From positions 727,001 through 791,000 of the forward strand of contig BRXU01000029.1 in the NCBI GenBank assembly GCA_030267565.1: a stretch of 64,000 nt of DNA, given 5' to 3'. The notes below the pieces were generated by a model that had not been told where the DNA came from, did not search any database, and was given only the letters and a program-made list of their open reading frames with translations. Position 1 is the first letter of the stretch. Every line of letters begins with the position of its first letter. This document shows, piece after piece, positions 35,846 to 47,912 of this stretch. This DNA comes from Pleodorina starrii. Lineage: Eukaryota; Chlorophyta; Chlorophyceae; Chlamydomonadales; Volvocaceae. The position numbers and the translations under genes were made by a program.

Positions 35846-38800
35846 ATGTGCGCGGCTCCGCGTGAGATTGCAAGGCACACGGCTGAGCATTCGGGGCGGC
35901 TTCTTGGCGCGAGGGCGACGCATACGGCCGTGCAGGAGACAGCAGTAGAGTCGGGGCAGTGGTCCAGAGGGGCTGTCGCGGCCGCGGCAGCGTCGGCCGC
36001 TGCTATCCTATCAGCAGCTGGAGTAGCGACGCTAGGGATGCAAACTATGGCCACGGAAGAGGCGCCGCCCACGGCATCAAGTAGCGCATCGTCTGCGGAA
36101 AGCTACGACGGGCTCTCCTTTGTCTCAGTAAGCCTATGGATGAGAGATCGTGCGTTACGTTATGCTTGCTGGGCCCTGGCTGGTAGTTTACGGGGCTTTT
36201 TACGGGGCGAGTTCCTCACGTTGCGCACTGTGACTCAGACACCACGTCGACGTTTCGCAATGCCATCCATATCAAGTTTAGCGATTATCTTTATTGGTTC
36301 CAGCCGGAATTGGTTCGCCGACAATTGCACGTCTCGTCTCGACCCGTGCCGATACGGGTCGGCATCGGTCCTGGTCGCCCCGTTTTGGCATCTGGCGAGA
36401 ACTGCAGTCCTACTAACATCAACTTAACACGGCGTTCTCCCTTTTTGGCGCGCAGCACATGCTAGCGGGGTCCGTCGCGGGCACGGTGGAGCACACGGCG
36501 ATGCACCCGGTGGACACGATAAAGACGCGGATGCAGGCACTACATCCCCCCGGGCACGCAGGCTCCATGGTAAGATCCACTTTGCGCTGTGAGCCCTACT
36601 GCTGGCCCACCGGCTCGCTAGTGCCGGTCATCAAAGAGCATTTCCTCGCTGGGGTTCCACTCCTCTGTTTTCCAAACGCAGACCCTTTCCAACCCCTCCC
36701 CCATAACGGAAGCTGCTCACGTTGCTGTGCAGCACCGCAGGCACCAAAACCCACATCCGCCAACCCACACCCGCCTACCCGACCTGTGCCCTCGTTTCCG
36801 ACGCCCCTCCGGGCCTACCCCTCCCTCTCCCCCGTGTGGTCCCTTTTCCCCCGCTGACTGATATCTCCGGTCCTCTCCCCCGTGTGGTCCCCATCCTCCC
36901 GCTCACAGATATCTCGGTCGTCCCTCCGGGAGGTGACTCGCACGGTGCTGGCCAAGGACGGAGTGGCGGGCCTGTACCGGGGCGTGGGGGCGGTGGCCGC
37001 GGGAGCCGGGTAAGCAGGCCAGCCAGGCCTTCAAGTGGAGAGCGGAAATACCTCGCTCCTCTCATAAGGGGATCATCAGGGCGAATTACGGGCGATCAGG
37101 GCGCATTAGGGATCAGGGCAGCATTACGGCGCGAGAGCGGCCTGGGGGCATCTCATGGGTGTAGAACCGCGACGCGCGGAGAGGTGTGCGTGTGTGTGTT
37201 TGTGGGACTAAGCGACCGACGGCCGGTGGGGCTGGGGCCGGGGGTGGTGGGCGGGGCTGGGGGCGCGGGAGGTGGCCGCATGAGGCCACCGAGGGTGGAT
37301 TGCGGAGTCGCGGTTGGCGAGTCGAGCGGGGCGGTGGGCTGCGGGGAAGGGGGGATGGCGGGGTGGGGGGAGGGGGCAGCTGCGAGGGCGGGCACGTACC
37401 TGAGTGTCATGTTGACGGCACTCGGTCGTCCTCCTGGGGGCGGGGAGTTGGGTCCGCGAGGGGCTGGTTCACAGGTCAAGTGGACTGGGGCGGGCGGGTG
37501 GGGGGGAGGCGGGCTGTCGGCAGCTGGAAACTTGGAATTGTGGGAAGTGCCGGCGGCGGATGGGTGGGCGGGCAGGGAAGGGGGCGGGTGGAATCAGTGG
37601 GACCAGGCGGGTGGGGCCCCGACCCGTGAACTCACCAGTGACGGGATTGCCCTCGCCTTCCCGTTGCATTCCCGCCTGACCCCTTGTCCCCTCCACCCAC
37701 ACACCCACACACCCGCCTGCATGTCACGATACACCGCGCCTCTCCCCCACCTCCCTCCTCCCCTCCTCCCCGCCGTTCTAATTACCCTCCTCCTCCCCCT
37801 CCGCAGCCCCGCCCACGCGCTCCACTTCGCCATCTACGAGTGGGCCAAGCAGGGCCTGGGGGGTCACCGCGAGGGGCTGCACCCGCTGGAGACCGCTGCG
37901 GCGGGCTGCGTGGCCACCGTGGTGAACGATGCGCTCATGACGCCGGTGGACTCGGTGAAGCAGAGGTGCCAGGTGGGGAGAGAGATGAGGGGGGAGGGGG
38001 AGGGGCCGAGGGGCACAAATGCTTGGTGGGAAAGGTGCCAGGTGGGTGGGTGGGGCCGAGGGGCAGAGGTGCCTGGTGGGTGGGTGGGTGGGTGGATGGG
38101 CGGGAGGGTGGGTGGGTGGGCGGGAGGGTGGATGGGTGGGTGGGTGGCGCCGAGCGGCACAGGTGCTGGGTGGGTGGGTTGGTCGGAGGGGCTGAGGGGC
38201 AAAGGTGCCGAGGGGCCGAGGGAAAAAGGTGCTTGGTGGGTCAGTGGGAGGGGCCGAGGGGTTAAGGTACCAAGTGGGGATAGTTGAGGGGCAGGGGGAG
38301 GGCGGTGGACTCCTGTCAAGCGAAGTTGCAAGGTGGGTGGGGCGCGGCTGTGCATGCCGCCCCATGCCGCCGCTGACTTATGGCCTCCGCGAAGTGCGCT
38401 CTTGACTCGGGTTCCGCCCCACGCCGGCCCCACTGTGTCGTACTGCAGCTGGAGGGTTCGCCGTACCGGGGCGTGATGGACGCCGCGCGGCAGATGCTGC
38501 GGCACGAGGGTGTGGGCGCGTTCTTCAAGTCGTACCGTACGACGCTCGTCATGAACGTGCCGTTTACGGCGATGCACTTTTCCGTGTACGAGACGGCCAA
38601 GCGGCTGCTCTGCCATGGTGGGTTGGGTGGGTGGGCGGGTTTGGTGGGTGGGTTGGGTGGGTGGGTGGGTGGGTTGGGTTTTGGTGAGTGGGTTTGGTGA
38701 GTGGGTGGCCCGGGAGGGGCGAGAGACGGCACCACGCGCACGCCCTGTCTGGCCGCCCCGCAATACCGTACTCCAAACGACCGCCCTTCCCAACCTTCCG

Positions 38801-39701
38801 ACCCACATCGTTGCACTCAACGTCCAGTGCATCAGCGCGGCGGCCTTGTCAATTCGGGACTGACCTCACCTGTCTTCTTCCCGAAAGCCCCCAACCAACT
38901 CCCCAACCAACTCTCCAACCAACATCTCAACCACCAACCAAACAACCGCCGCCGCACAGAGCTGGACGACGAGACGCTCCGCGTGCAGCTGGTGGCGGGC
39001 GGCCTGGCGGGCGGGTGTGCGGCGGCGGTGACCACCCCGCTGGATGTGGTCAAGACGCGGCTGCAGACCTGCGGCATCACGGACCCGGCCAAGTACGAGC
39101 ATACCGCGGTGGTGAGTGAGCGCGGGGGAGGGAGGGGCGCGGTGGGCGAGGGGCTGGGTGGTGGGTGGCTGGGCGGTGGGTGGGCGTGGGTGGGTGGGTG
39201 GTGGAGCTGGGGGTTTGGATGTGTGCTGCAGGCTGGGGCAAGGCTCGACTCGTTCCCGCCTATACGGGCGCCTCTCTGCTCTCTCCTCCATTGCCACCCG
39301 GCTCGCCACCCAGGTCGCTTCGCCGCGCCGCGGCGTGTGGCCATCCCCGTCCAGCATCCACCCGCTACGCCCACCCGCTACGCCCGCTATGCCCGCCCAC
39401 CTGCTTTCACAATACTTGTCTCACATTCCCTACTTATTTCCGGCCTGTAATTGGACGCCCCTTTCCGCTCTGCCCCTCCGCACCCCGCCCTTCCCCGCCC
39501 CGCCCCGCCCCGCCCCTCTCGGCGCAGTTCCCCACGCTGCGTCAGATCGTGCGGGAGGAGGGCATGCAGGCGCTGTGGCAGGGCATCAAGCCGCGGGTGC
39601 TGTTCCACATCCCCGCAGCGGCGGTGTGCTGGGGCACCTACGAGAGCATGAAGAACGTGCTGAGGGGAAGCGCCGGCGGCTCCACGACGACGCAGCACTG
39701 A
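35846..39701 (+). CDS. Mitoferrin-type mitochondrial carrier (iron import)
   Basis: Inner-mitochondrial-membrane carrier of the SLC25 family, of the Mrs3/4-mitoferrin type that imports iron for Fe-S and haem synthesis. Exons 35846-36127, 36456-36569, 36909-37009, 37807-37972, 38449-38617, 38960-39111 and 39528-39701; 385 aa with all phases consistent. After a 90-residue N-terminal extension, YDGLSF leads into three carrier repeats with signatures HPVDTIKTRMQ, TPVDSVKQRCQ and TPLDVVKTRLQ. Mitoferrin-specific features are the EH in helix I (AGTVEHTAMHP), GPAHALHFAIYE in helix II, VNDALMTPVDSVKQR, and SYRTTLVMNVPFTAMHFSVY. The C terminus GGSTTTQH ends in TGA at the edge of a 69-bp tandem array. 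Introns contain GGGT-type minisatellites. The start at 35846 is the first ATG of the open exon. Confidence 0.92.
37980..38340 (+). repeat. G-rich GGGTGG / GGGGCCGAGGGG minisatellite in intron
   Basis: Intron 4 of the mitoferrin gene begins with irregular repeats of GTGGGTGGGTGG and GAGGGGCCGAGGGGCA-type units. Similar GGGT tracts occur just after exon 5 (about 38618-38700) and in introns of other genes (24150-24250, 45180-45300). The transcript strand is the G-rich one, so G-quadruplexes could form in pre-mRNA. Confidence 0.75.
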
Positions 39702-40235
39702 GCGGCGCGATATACCGGGGCAGAAAGGCGGCGGGGCAGCGAGGCGGCGGCGGCTCGACGACGCAGCACTGAGCGGCCGTATACCGGGGCAGAAAGGCGG
39801 CGGGGCAGCGAGGCGGCGGCGGCTCGACGACGCAGCACTGAGCGGCCGTATACCGGGGCAGAAAGGCGGCGGGGCAGCGAGGCGGCGGCGGCTCGACGAC
39901 GCAGCACTGAGCGGCCGTATACCGGGGCAGAAAGGCGGCGGGGCAGCGAGGCGGCGGCGGCTCGACGACGCAGCACTGAGCGGCCGTATACCGGGGCAGA
40001 AAGGCGGCGGGGCAGCGAGGCGGCGGCGGCTCGACGACGCAGCACTGAGCGGCCGTATACCGGGGCAGAAAGGCGGCGGGGCAGCGAGGCGGCGGCGGCT
40101 CGACGACGCAGCACTGAGCGGCCGTATACCGGGGCAGAAAGGCGGCGGGGCAGCGAGGCGGCGGCGGCTCGACGACGCAGCACTGAGCGGCCGTATACCG
40201 GGGCAGCGAGGCGGCGGCGCCACCTAGGCCGGCGA
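39672..40235 (+). repeat. 69-bp tandem array derived from the mitoferrin stop region
   Basis: The word GCAGCACTGAGCGG recurs at 39692, 39763, 39832, 39901, 39970, 40039, 40108 and 40177, so the unit is 69 bp after a slightly longer (71-bp) first step. The first copy is the end of the mitoferrin coding exon itself (STTTQH-stop); later copies repeat the STTQH-stop codons in the 3' UTR. The last copy is shortened near 40200. Because 69 is a multiple of three, it creates long open frames on the minus strand (39387-40223), which are not genes. Confidence 0.95.
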
Positions 40236-43200
40236 GGCAGCGAGGCGGCGTCGCCGCGGCGATACTGCGCTTCAGGGCAGCCGCGGCGGCAGGCAGTGGG
40301 GGGGTGCCGGAGGCAGGGCTAGGGCCGGTGCCGGCACGAAGATGGCGGGAGGGGACCGGTGGTCGGCCTGTTGCCGTGTGCCTGTGGGGCGCCCTCGCGG
40401 CTCTGCAGTTGTGTCGGGTTCTATGTCAGGTTCGGGGAGGAGGCTCCGCCCCCGGGGCCCCGGGGCTCCGTCCCAGAGCGCTGAGCTGTCGGGCGGGGAG
40501 CCCACGGGTCCTAATTAGGCGATGACCGATGCGGCGAGGGGGTTGGCCGGCGCGGGTGGCCTCCCGCGATGAGGGGGTGCGCCGCGCGGCAGCAGCGATT
40601 CGGTGCGGGGCATGGTGAGCCCTACCTGGCAGGGATGGTGCGACGGGGTTTGGGTGCGCATGGGTGCTTGGCATGGGGTGGGCGGAGCGGGAGGGAGGGG
40701 CGTATCGAGAACGCAGGAAAGGGGATCGCTGAATGGGCCGAGCTGGGCCCAGCACGGCGCTGAGGCCGGGGTCAGGGGCCCGGGCGTGCCCCTTCCGGGG
40801 CCCGACCCCGGAGCGGTGTCGTCTTTTGTCCTAATGAACGAGAGAATTCGGCTATCCTGATATCGTCTTCATCTTCGTCTCATCTTCGTCTAAAACAAAA
40901 TACGTACCTGGATAGGCTGCGTTTTTTGCTCTTTTGAGCCGTGTGATTGCCGGACACGGCTGAAGTGGGTCGGGGACGAGAAGCAGCAGGGGGTGCGCCG
41001 GTGACACTGTGCGTCGCCGAGTTAGTAAAACACATGCAGCGCCGCCGTTGCGCACTCGGTGCGGAGGGGAATGGGGGACCGCTTGTTTGTGTGTGTCAGG
41101 CTAGTTCGCACAGCAGCGAGTTTTGGGGGGCGCGCGCGCGTGTGTGGGGAGCTGTGGCCGACCCGGGCGGTGGGAACGGACTCCGGCGGTGAGCAGCGCC
41201 GAGCCGCGGCTGCGTTCCTCCGTTGCTTTTGTGTCGCTTTGTTTGGGCCGCTGCGCGGCAGGGCGTGCTTGCGCTTTAGATTTAGTTAGGAAAGCGGAAC
41301 GGTGGACGAATCGATGGGCGGTGGGCTGGTGTGGCAGCTCGTGTGTTTGCTTGTTGTTACTGGTGTCGGTGGTGGGGGGCGTCTTGTGACGACGCCGTGC
41401 GTCTGCCGAGCCGCCCGTAGAGGACGTGGCCGTGTAGGTTATACAATCTGCGGTGCGGCTCGCGGCGTTCCCGGCGCTCGCGTGTCTTTCCGTGGTGCAA
41501 GCAGGAGCGGGAGCAGGAAGGGCCCCTGCTTGAGGAACGGGTCTCGAGTAGGAATGCAGTGCATTGAAGGAGTGGGGAGAGACTTGGCAGGCCGGCAGCG
41601 GCTTCGGGCGAGGCTCAACGGCCGGCCGTTTTTGTCGACGTAGGGTCACTCGGCACGGCTGCGCGCCCTGCGCTCGACCAGCGGCGACGCGCGCTTTCAT
41701 TTGGTGCGCTTCCACCCCCGGTTCGGCGTCGATGTTTTGTGCGCGACGCGAAAGCTGCCTTTTTGCGTTTCGGGAGTTACCGGTACATCGCAAGTGCCTG
41801 TGCTCGGGATGTGGCGACTGTGTTGCGCACTGGATGGCGGCAGCGCGTTACGCACGCTTGACCTGCCTGCCGCTCTCTCTACTGATGATTCTACTGCCTA
41901 GCGCAAGGGCGGCGCAACTGTTGAAGAAAATGGCGCGCGCTGCTCTCCGCATACCGGTACCCACGCCCGCTGAGGTCACAACCCCTCAAAAAGCCTGCTG
42001 GCGCGGCCCGCACGACGCAGCCGCCGCCGGCTGCACCAACAGCAGCGCCGCCGCCACCGCCCTCTTTTACCCCTTACCATCGCCCACCGCGATCCAAACT
42101 CCGGTCCTTTCCAGCGGACTCGCTTGCCGCCTTGGTCCAGATGACCAGGCAGGCGCAACAAGTGTCATTAAAGTACCGCGCTACCGCCGGCAAGCAGCGA
42201 CCCGTACCCGGTGTGTCAACTGTCAAGCACGCAGGGTGTCGTGGCAGCTGGCAGGGGTGTACGGCAGCTGGGGACCTACCAGAGGTCAATGAAACACCCT
42301 AACAGCCAACAGCCAGTGGCCCAGTGCAGGAGTATCATATCGGGTGTGCCCCAGCGGGAGAGAGCGGCGTAGGCGCCAGGCAGCTGAAGCACCGTTTATC
42401 CAGCACGTTTACCATATTTCCATCCTTCCAGGGCCTACATCCGTACCATGCAGGAACTGAAGCGAATGTCCCTGACTTGCTCCTGTGCACTAATCGATAA
42501 ATTAGATCATATGCAAGGGTTGACCAGCGTTTCTGCGGTCCCACATATTGCAGCCAGGCGGGCCCGATGGGGCCGGACTTCCGAACCCCTCACTCACCGG
42601 AAACGAAGGGGTGAGGGCCTGCAGGGCGGTTAACCCACGGGGCTGGGCCGCCTGGGGCCGTGAGGTGCCCTTTGCGCTCATCACAGGACCTCTTATAGGG
42701 CCTCTCGTTGTAAAACGCGCCCGTACAGGGCCTCTCGTTGTAAAGCGCGCAGCCTCGTTTTCTTTTGGGCAGAGCTCTCGTCGTGGAGCGGCTTTGGGGG
42801 GCGACGCCGTGACGCCCTATGGTGGTGGGTAAGGTGGGTGAGACCCTGCTTGCCTGTCTACCTGTCTGCGCACAGCCAGCAAATGGTTTGAGGCCACAGC
42901 CTTCAACCCACAGCAATCAGTGAGATCGGTGTCCCTAATGCCCTCTATCCATTGATGTGCTCCTGTGAACCTCAGAAGTTCATCAACGGATGGAAACTGC
43001 GACATAGGAATTGTTGACCGTTGGCAGTCGTCGCCGTCCATTCCAGAAAGCAGCTTGGCAGCTCGTAGTTATACTTCTTTCGGTACCCTTAGAATAATAA
43101 ATGAATTAGCTTCGATGGCGGCATCGATTGGGATCGTACAACGTTTCAACCGAATAGGGAACAGCGTCGCCGTGAAAACGCGTGTGATGAAAATATCTGG

Positions 43201-43863
43201 GATTAAGGGCATTTTTTAAAATCTGCTGTGGTGTGTTCATCCCAAATCATGGATGCGGCCTGGCAAATCGCGCCGAAACGAATAGCTAGACTGAGAAGTA
43301 CATAGGGTTGCTACTTGCTAGTTATCCTAAAACGAAGAAGTCAGGTAAATTTCCAGCCTTTCAGATCGGCGCTTATGGATGGAGCGGAGAGAAACGCGCA
43401 CGTGTATTACAAAGTCGCTTTGCAATTATTGCGCCGTGAAGACTAGGGAAGACTTGCCATGCAACTTCGAGAGCGCACGTAGCATCCGATATGAATAATC
43501 TAGCTTGACGGTAATAAAAGCTAAAATAGCTGCCGACATGATGAGATGTGCAAGACACGGCGGTGGCGCTTCGGCTCGCAACTTTTCCGGTTCTGTCGGT
43601 TGATTTAACAAAATAACACCCGTCGTTGCACCAGGCTGCAAATTGAAATTCTGTAACACTCAAAAGTTATTGCGCAAGGCATACGTTCTTCTTAGATCTC
43701 ACATTCGCCCAAAGTGACTCGTTCGGCGGGGGCCGTTTCTCTAGTCCCTGTGACTTCTAACGACGACTGTTCTGCAACCAGCGCCAGCGCCTCTTCAGCC
43801 AAGACGAACCCGCGAGGGCTGGGATGAGGAGGTGAGGACGACATTCGGGCATTCTCCAAAAAA
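40236..43863. other. 3.6 kb without a recognised gene
   Basis: The first part is probably the mitoferrin 3' UTR and flank (GC-rich, with a TCTTCATCTTCGTC tract near 40862-40890). TGTAA motifs on the plus strand appear only near 42707 and 42737. About 43050-43690 is richer in A+T. Open frames such as 41564-42292 (+) and 41101-41793 (-) overlap each other and carry no domain that I recognise. Confidence 0.4.
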
Positions 43864-46345
43864 ATGAGAGCCAGGTGCACACAAGGGCCGCAGAGGCGCA
43901 GCACAAGCAACGCAACTGCCGCCGCTGCTTGTGGCGTGAGTGCTCGGAGGGCCCTGCTGACAGTTGCACTGCTGGCGCTCTCGTTTTCACTTGGCCAAGG
44001 TGCGGACCACGGCGGCGGCGACAGCGGCAATGGCGATCAAAAAGGCGGGCCTTTGTGATCCCTGTGCTGTGACGACGCTGCTTCCAGACGTGCCCGGTCG
44101 CGTCCACGCCGTGGATGTGGAACACGTGCTAATAATGGAACGGCGCTCCATCCAGCGGCAAACCCTACCCGGCCGGGAGAACAGACGCGGCCGAAATCCA
44201 ATCGCACATCTATCTATCCGTACTACAGCTTGTACAACGAATAACCCAAATGACAAAAGCCTGACAAACAAAGTAAATCCACGTGAAAGGATTGACGGAA
44301 GATTCGATCGCCCATCGCATGAGGCACGCATGGCCATTAACAAGAGGCCGACCGCCGCCCGGCTGATGTATGTATTGTGCGTTTGTGCGCCCGCGCCCCG
44401 CGCACGATGACCCTACACTGCAGGCTGCGACACCGAAGATTACCGTTGGGACGAGTCAACCAACCCGCTGGGACCCAGCCGATGCCGCTCTAGCAGCAAT
44501 AACTGCGACTGCGACGGGCTGCGGCGCTGCTCCCGCTGGGGATACTGCCAGGGCATAGCGCGGCGGGCCTCCAAGCAGGACGCCGCGCTGTCGACACCGC
44601 CGCCACTACCCCCGGGGGCGCCGGGGACAACCGGCGGTGAGTCTACGGGACTTGTCCCGTATATCGGTACCGGTATACGCTCGGGGCCGGCGAGAGGCTG
44701 GGCACGCATGCGCGCAGCAGCCGTGCATGACAAAACGGCCGAAGGAGGGAGAAAACCCTGCTATCTATGAAGCCGTACTCGTGGTCGTACTGCGGACGTT
44801 CTCGCATCTGCCTGCACGTCTTCCTTACCGAATACCGATGCCGGTAAAGGCACAGGAAAGCATTCTGTCTAAGAAGTGCGTGTAATATAAGGTAGAGTGT
44901 AACAGAACCTCGATCCCCGTGCGCTGCTGCTTCGTCCAGGGTTGTCTGTCCCACTGGCCCCGGGACAGCAGGCTGGCAGCAGCCAGGAACTGGGGCTCTC
45001 GGGTAGCAGCAGCGGCAGCGGCAGCGGCAGCGGCAGCGTTAAAAGGGGTATCGGCAGCGGCGGTGTCAGGACCTGGATCGTCATCCCCATCATCATCTTT
45101 GGCATCGTGTTCGGCATCCTGGCCATATCTCTGGCCTTTTGCGCCTGCCAGTATTGCACGCGGCAGCGCCCTCCGCAGGTAGGGTGGGTGCTGGGCGGGG
45201 TGGGTGGGTGGGTATAGGACGGGGTATCTCCGCAGGTAGGGTGGGTGGTCAAAAGAAGATACCGCAGCGGGTGGGTGGGTGGGTGGGTGGGTGGGACGGG
45301 GACCAAAGCCGTGTGAACAAACTGAAACGACCAGCGGCGGGCGGGAAACGAAGTGTCCTAGTTAGTCCGGGCGGGTGTCGGGATGCGCGCCAAGTAGAAC
45401 GAAATGCCACGCGACCGTGATGGTTGTGACATCGACTGCAATAATTACGTCTCGCACATGTTGCTTGTGGCGCCGCGTCGCGAGGCGCATGCAAACACGT
45501 AGCTTGCGCTGGAAGAAGCCACCCACCTGTGGAATGAATACGGCTGCCGCCAAAACAAAAGCGCGCCAAAGCCTACCTGCCAAAGCAAAAGCGCGCCAAA
45601 ATATTTCAAATCACTCGTTGCCGCAGCGGGACCCCACCGCCTGGACTCCTTTCACTTACCGCTTCGTTATCACTGGTGCCGCAGGTTCCAGATTGCCAAC
45701 GCAACAGCAGCACCGTTTTCATTGGCCCCGACCAGCGGGCGACGAAGGTGCGTGCGTCGCTGTTACGCGGGCCCGGACCGCTCTCGATAATGTGTGCACG
45801 TAAACGAGGTCGGTGGGCACTGGTGGGCACAACCGCACCTTCGCTAAATCGCGATTGCAGCGGGCCCCATACATAAATACGTATATACGTCCAACCTCGC
45901 TCGCTCTGTTGGCGTTTGCGATGGAATATTTTGCAGTCGCGCCACGGCTATATTGCAGTCTGCGGTCGCGCCATGGCAAGTCGCGCCACGGCCCATCATC
46001 TCCATGCCCATGCAGAGGCATGCACACCTTACCTTCTGCTGTTCGTTCCCATCGGAAAACGTACTTTTCTTGTTTCACTTACCGCCAGAACGCGACCGCG
46101 TTTGCCCGTGTGCCCGCCCTATCCTCCTATCACCTGCGTCGAAACCCGACCGACTGCCGCAGCGCCGAAAAGGCATCCCGGAGGATCAGCCGTCACCTCC
46201 GCCGCTGGCGGCGCCCATAGCCGCCGCCGGGGATCCCTCCGCGACCCCCCATGTGGCCTGTAACTCGGCAACCCCCGAAGTCATGGTATCCTGTGATGAC
46301 TCCATCTCCTTGTACGGCGGCTCACGCAGAACAGGCAGAAAGTAA
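43864..46345 (+). CDS. Small type-I membrane protein with Cys-rich ectodomain (paralog of the next gene)
   Basis: Exons 43864-43999, 44424-44636, 44940-45178, 45685-45747 and 46163-46345; 277 aa, phases consistent. Exon 1 is a signal peptide (LLTVALLALSFSLGQ) spliced after CAA-G. Exon 2 encodes a Cys-rich module (NPLGPSRCRSSNNCDCDGLR then CSRWGYCQGIAR) and a Pro-rich linker. Exon 3 has a Gly/Ser linker and a transmembrane helix (WIVIPIIIFGIVFGILAISL) with juxtamembrane Cys residues. Exons 4-5 form a cytoplasmic tail (RRKGIPEDQPSPPP, ending GGSRRTGRK). Architecture, exon phases and the Cys module match the gene at 47913, but the PAN-like and lectin exons are absent. No enzymatic domain; probably a surface receptor-like or decoy protein. 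Two TGTAA motifs at 47394-47405 are the first clear 3' signals. Confidence 0.8.
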
Positions 46346-47912
46346 GGCGCCGCGAGGAGCCGCACGCTCTCCATCCATCGATTGAGGAAGAGCGGGGCGG
46401 GCCAGCCTAGGGCTTGCCTCTCAATGGCTGGAGTGTCATCAGTGTTGTACGGCATTTACGTACGGCAAAGTAGTGGCCATAGTGGTCGTAGTAGCGAATT
46501 AGCGAATTAGTAAGTTGCACTGCGTGGGCCGCAGACCTCCGGATGAGGTAGAGCGAGGTAGCGGGCCGTCGCGCCACGCGCCGCACTGGGCACTGCTGCA
46601 TGCACTGCACTGCACTGCACTGCACTCGCAGAGCGTTTTAGCAGTCAGGTGACAGTAGGGTCCACCGTTAAATTGCGAGCAAGGCACTGAGGATGTTGTG
46701 GAATAGGAATAATGTACGACGTGGTACTGCGATAGTTCGTTCATCGCTCGTGAAGGAGCTACCTGCTGTTCACATGACAACTAACCGGACCGTATAAATC
46801 AGCAGCTGATAGGTCAAAGGTAGATAGTTCGTCGTACGGTTAGGCACGGGTACTCTGCACCGGTGCATCCGATGCGCTCTTGCAGGCAAAAATGTTGTGC
46901 TTGGTCTGGCTTGGTAGCTAGAAATGTTGTGGCTGCCACGCACGCAAGCAAGTCCATCCTGGCGGTCTCGGTCGGCCGCTGTTGCAGTAGTTCAGTTGTG
47001 CATGGCCCCTCATGGCCCTTATGCCAGCAGGGCTACATCCCACCCGATGACCCTTCCGGGCGGGTTTACTCGACATGTTGACTGCTGTGCTGGGTGGGGC
47101 TGCTATGAGGTTACCTGCCGCTTTTGACCAGACGCAACAACCGCGCGCGGCGACGGGTCCAGAGTCGGTCAAAAAAATAGCGAACGGAATTATACCCTGC
47201 AGCCCATTGCAGGTAGGTGGTGTCTGCTGAGATAGTCCTGGGAGCTAGACGCCGCTAGCATTGCTCCTAGCTCCACGGTCATGAACGGTGGCAATGATGC
47301 CTGCACGATGTGAAAGGCAATAGTAACTTCGAGTCGCAACGCATCTTCATTGGAACGTCTTATTTAAGATAAGTCGGATCAGCGCGCGCTTCGTGTAAAG
47401 TGTAAACTTGGTACGAACGGTACGAACGGTGCAACGGTATCATAAAATAAATAAAAGTGTCGAGGCAGTCACCACCCAAACAGCATTAATTTGTATAGAT
47501 AGCGTACTTCTTGTATTAAAAAATGCTTACCTAGCCTCGCTCCGGCCTCCAGCAACTACATTTGCATCTCTAGTCGTGAGACGGAAAGAAAAGAAAGTAT
47601 CCGCCTTATTCAGCACGTTGTCAGAGGTTGTTGCAGGTTTAACAAGCTTTTTAGCATTCAGGGGTCAAACTTCCTTTGCAAGCTTTATTAGCAGTCCGCA
47701 AAACGGCAGCACTCGCTGGTTTCATTCGATAGGCTGACCTTCCATTCACATATTTGACCTCAAAATCGTCGGCGCTACTTTATCGCGCGTTTTCGCATTC
47801 CACCGAGGTCGTTCGCTAGAGTCCGCTCCAGTGCGCTACCCGCGCGTCGTCCGTCGCATCTCGACATCTCGCTTTCCCGGGTGACGCACTAAGGCCAAGG
47901 TCGTGTTTGCTC
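46346..47912. other. Spacer between the two paralogous membrane-protein genes
   Basis: No gene recognised. Contains a TGCAC tandem tract at about 46597-46626 and an A+T-richer part (47330-47800). TGTAA motifs at 47394-47398 and 47401-47405 could end the upstream gene's transcript. The promoter of the lectin-receptor gene should lie in the last few hundred bases. Confidence 0.4.

Noticed and set aside
39387..40223. 278- and 181-residue repetitive minus-strand frames
   Set aside because: They are produced by a 69-bp tandem repeat whose length is a multiple of three; no start context or domain.
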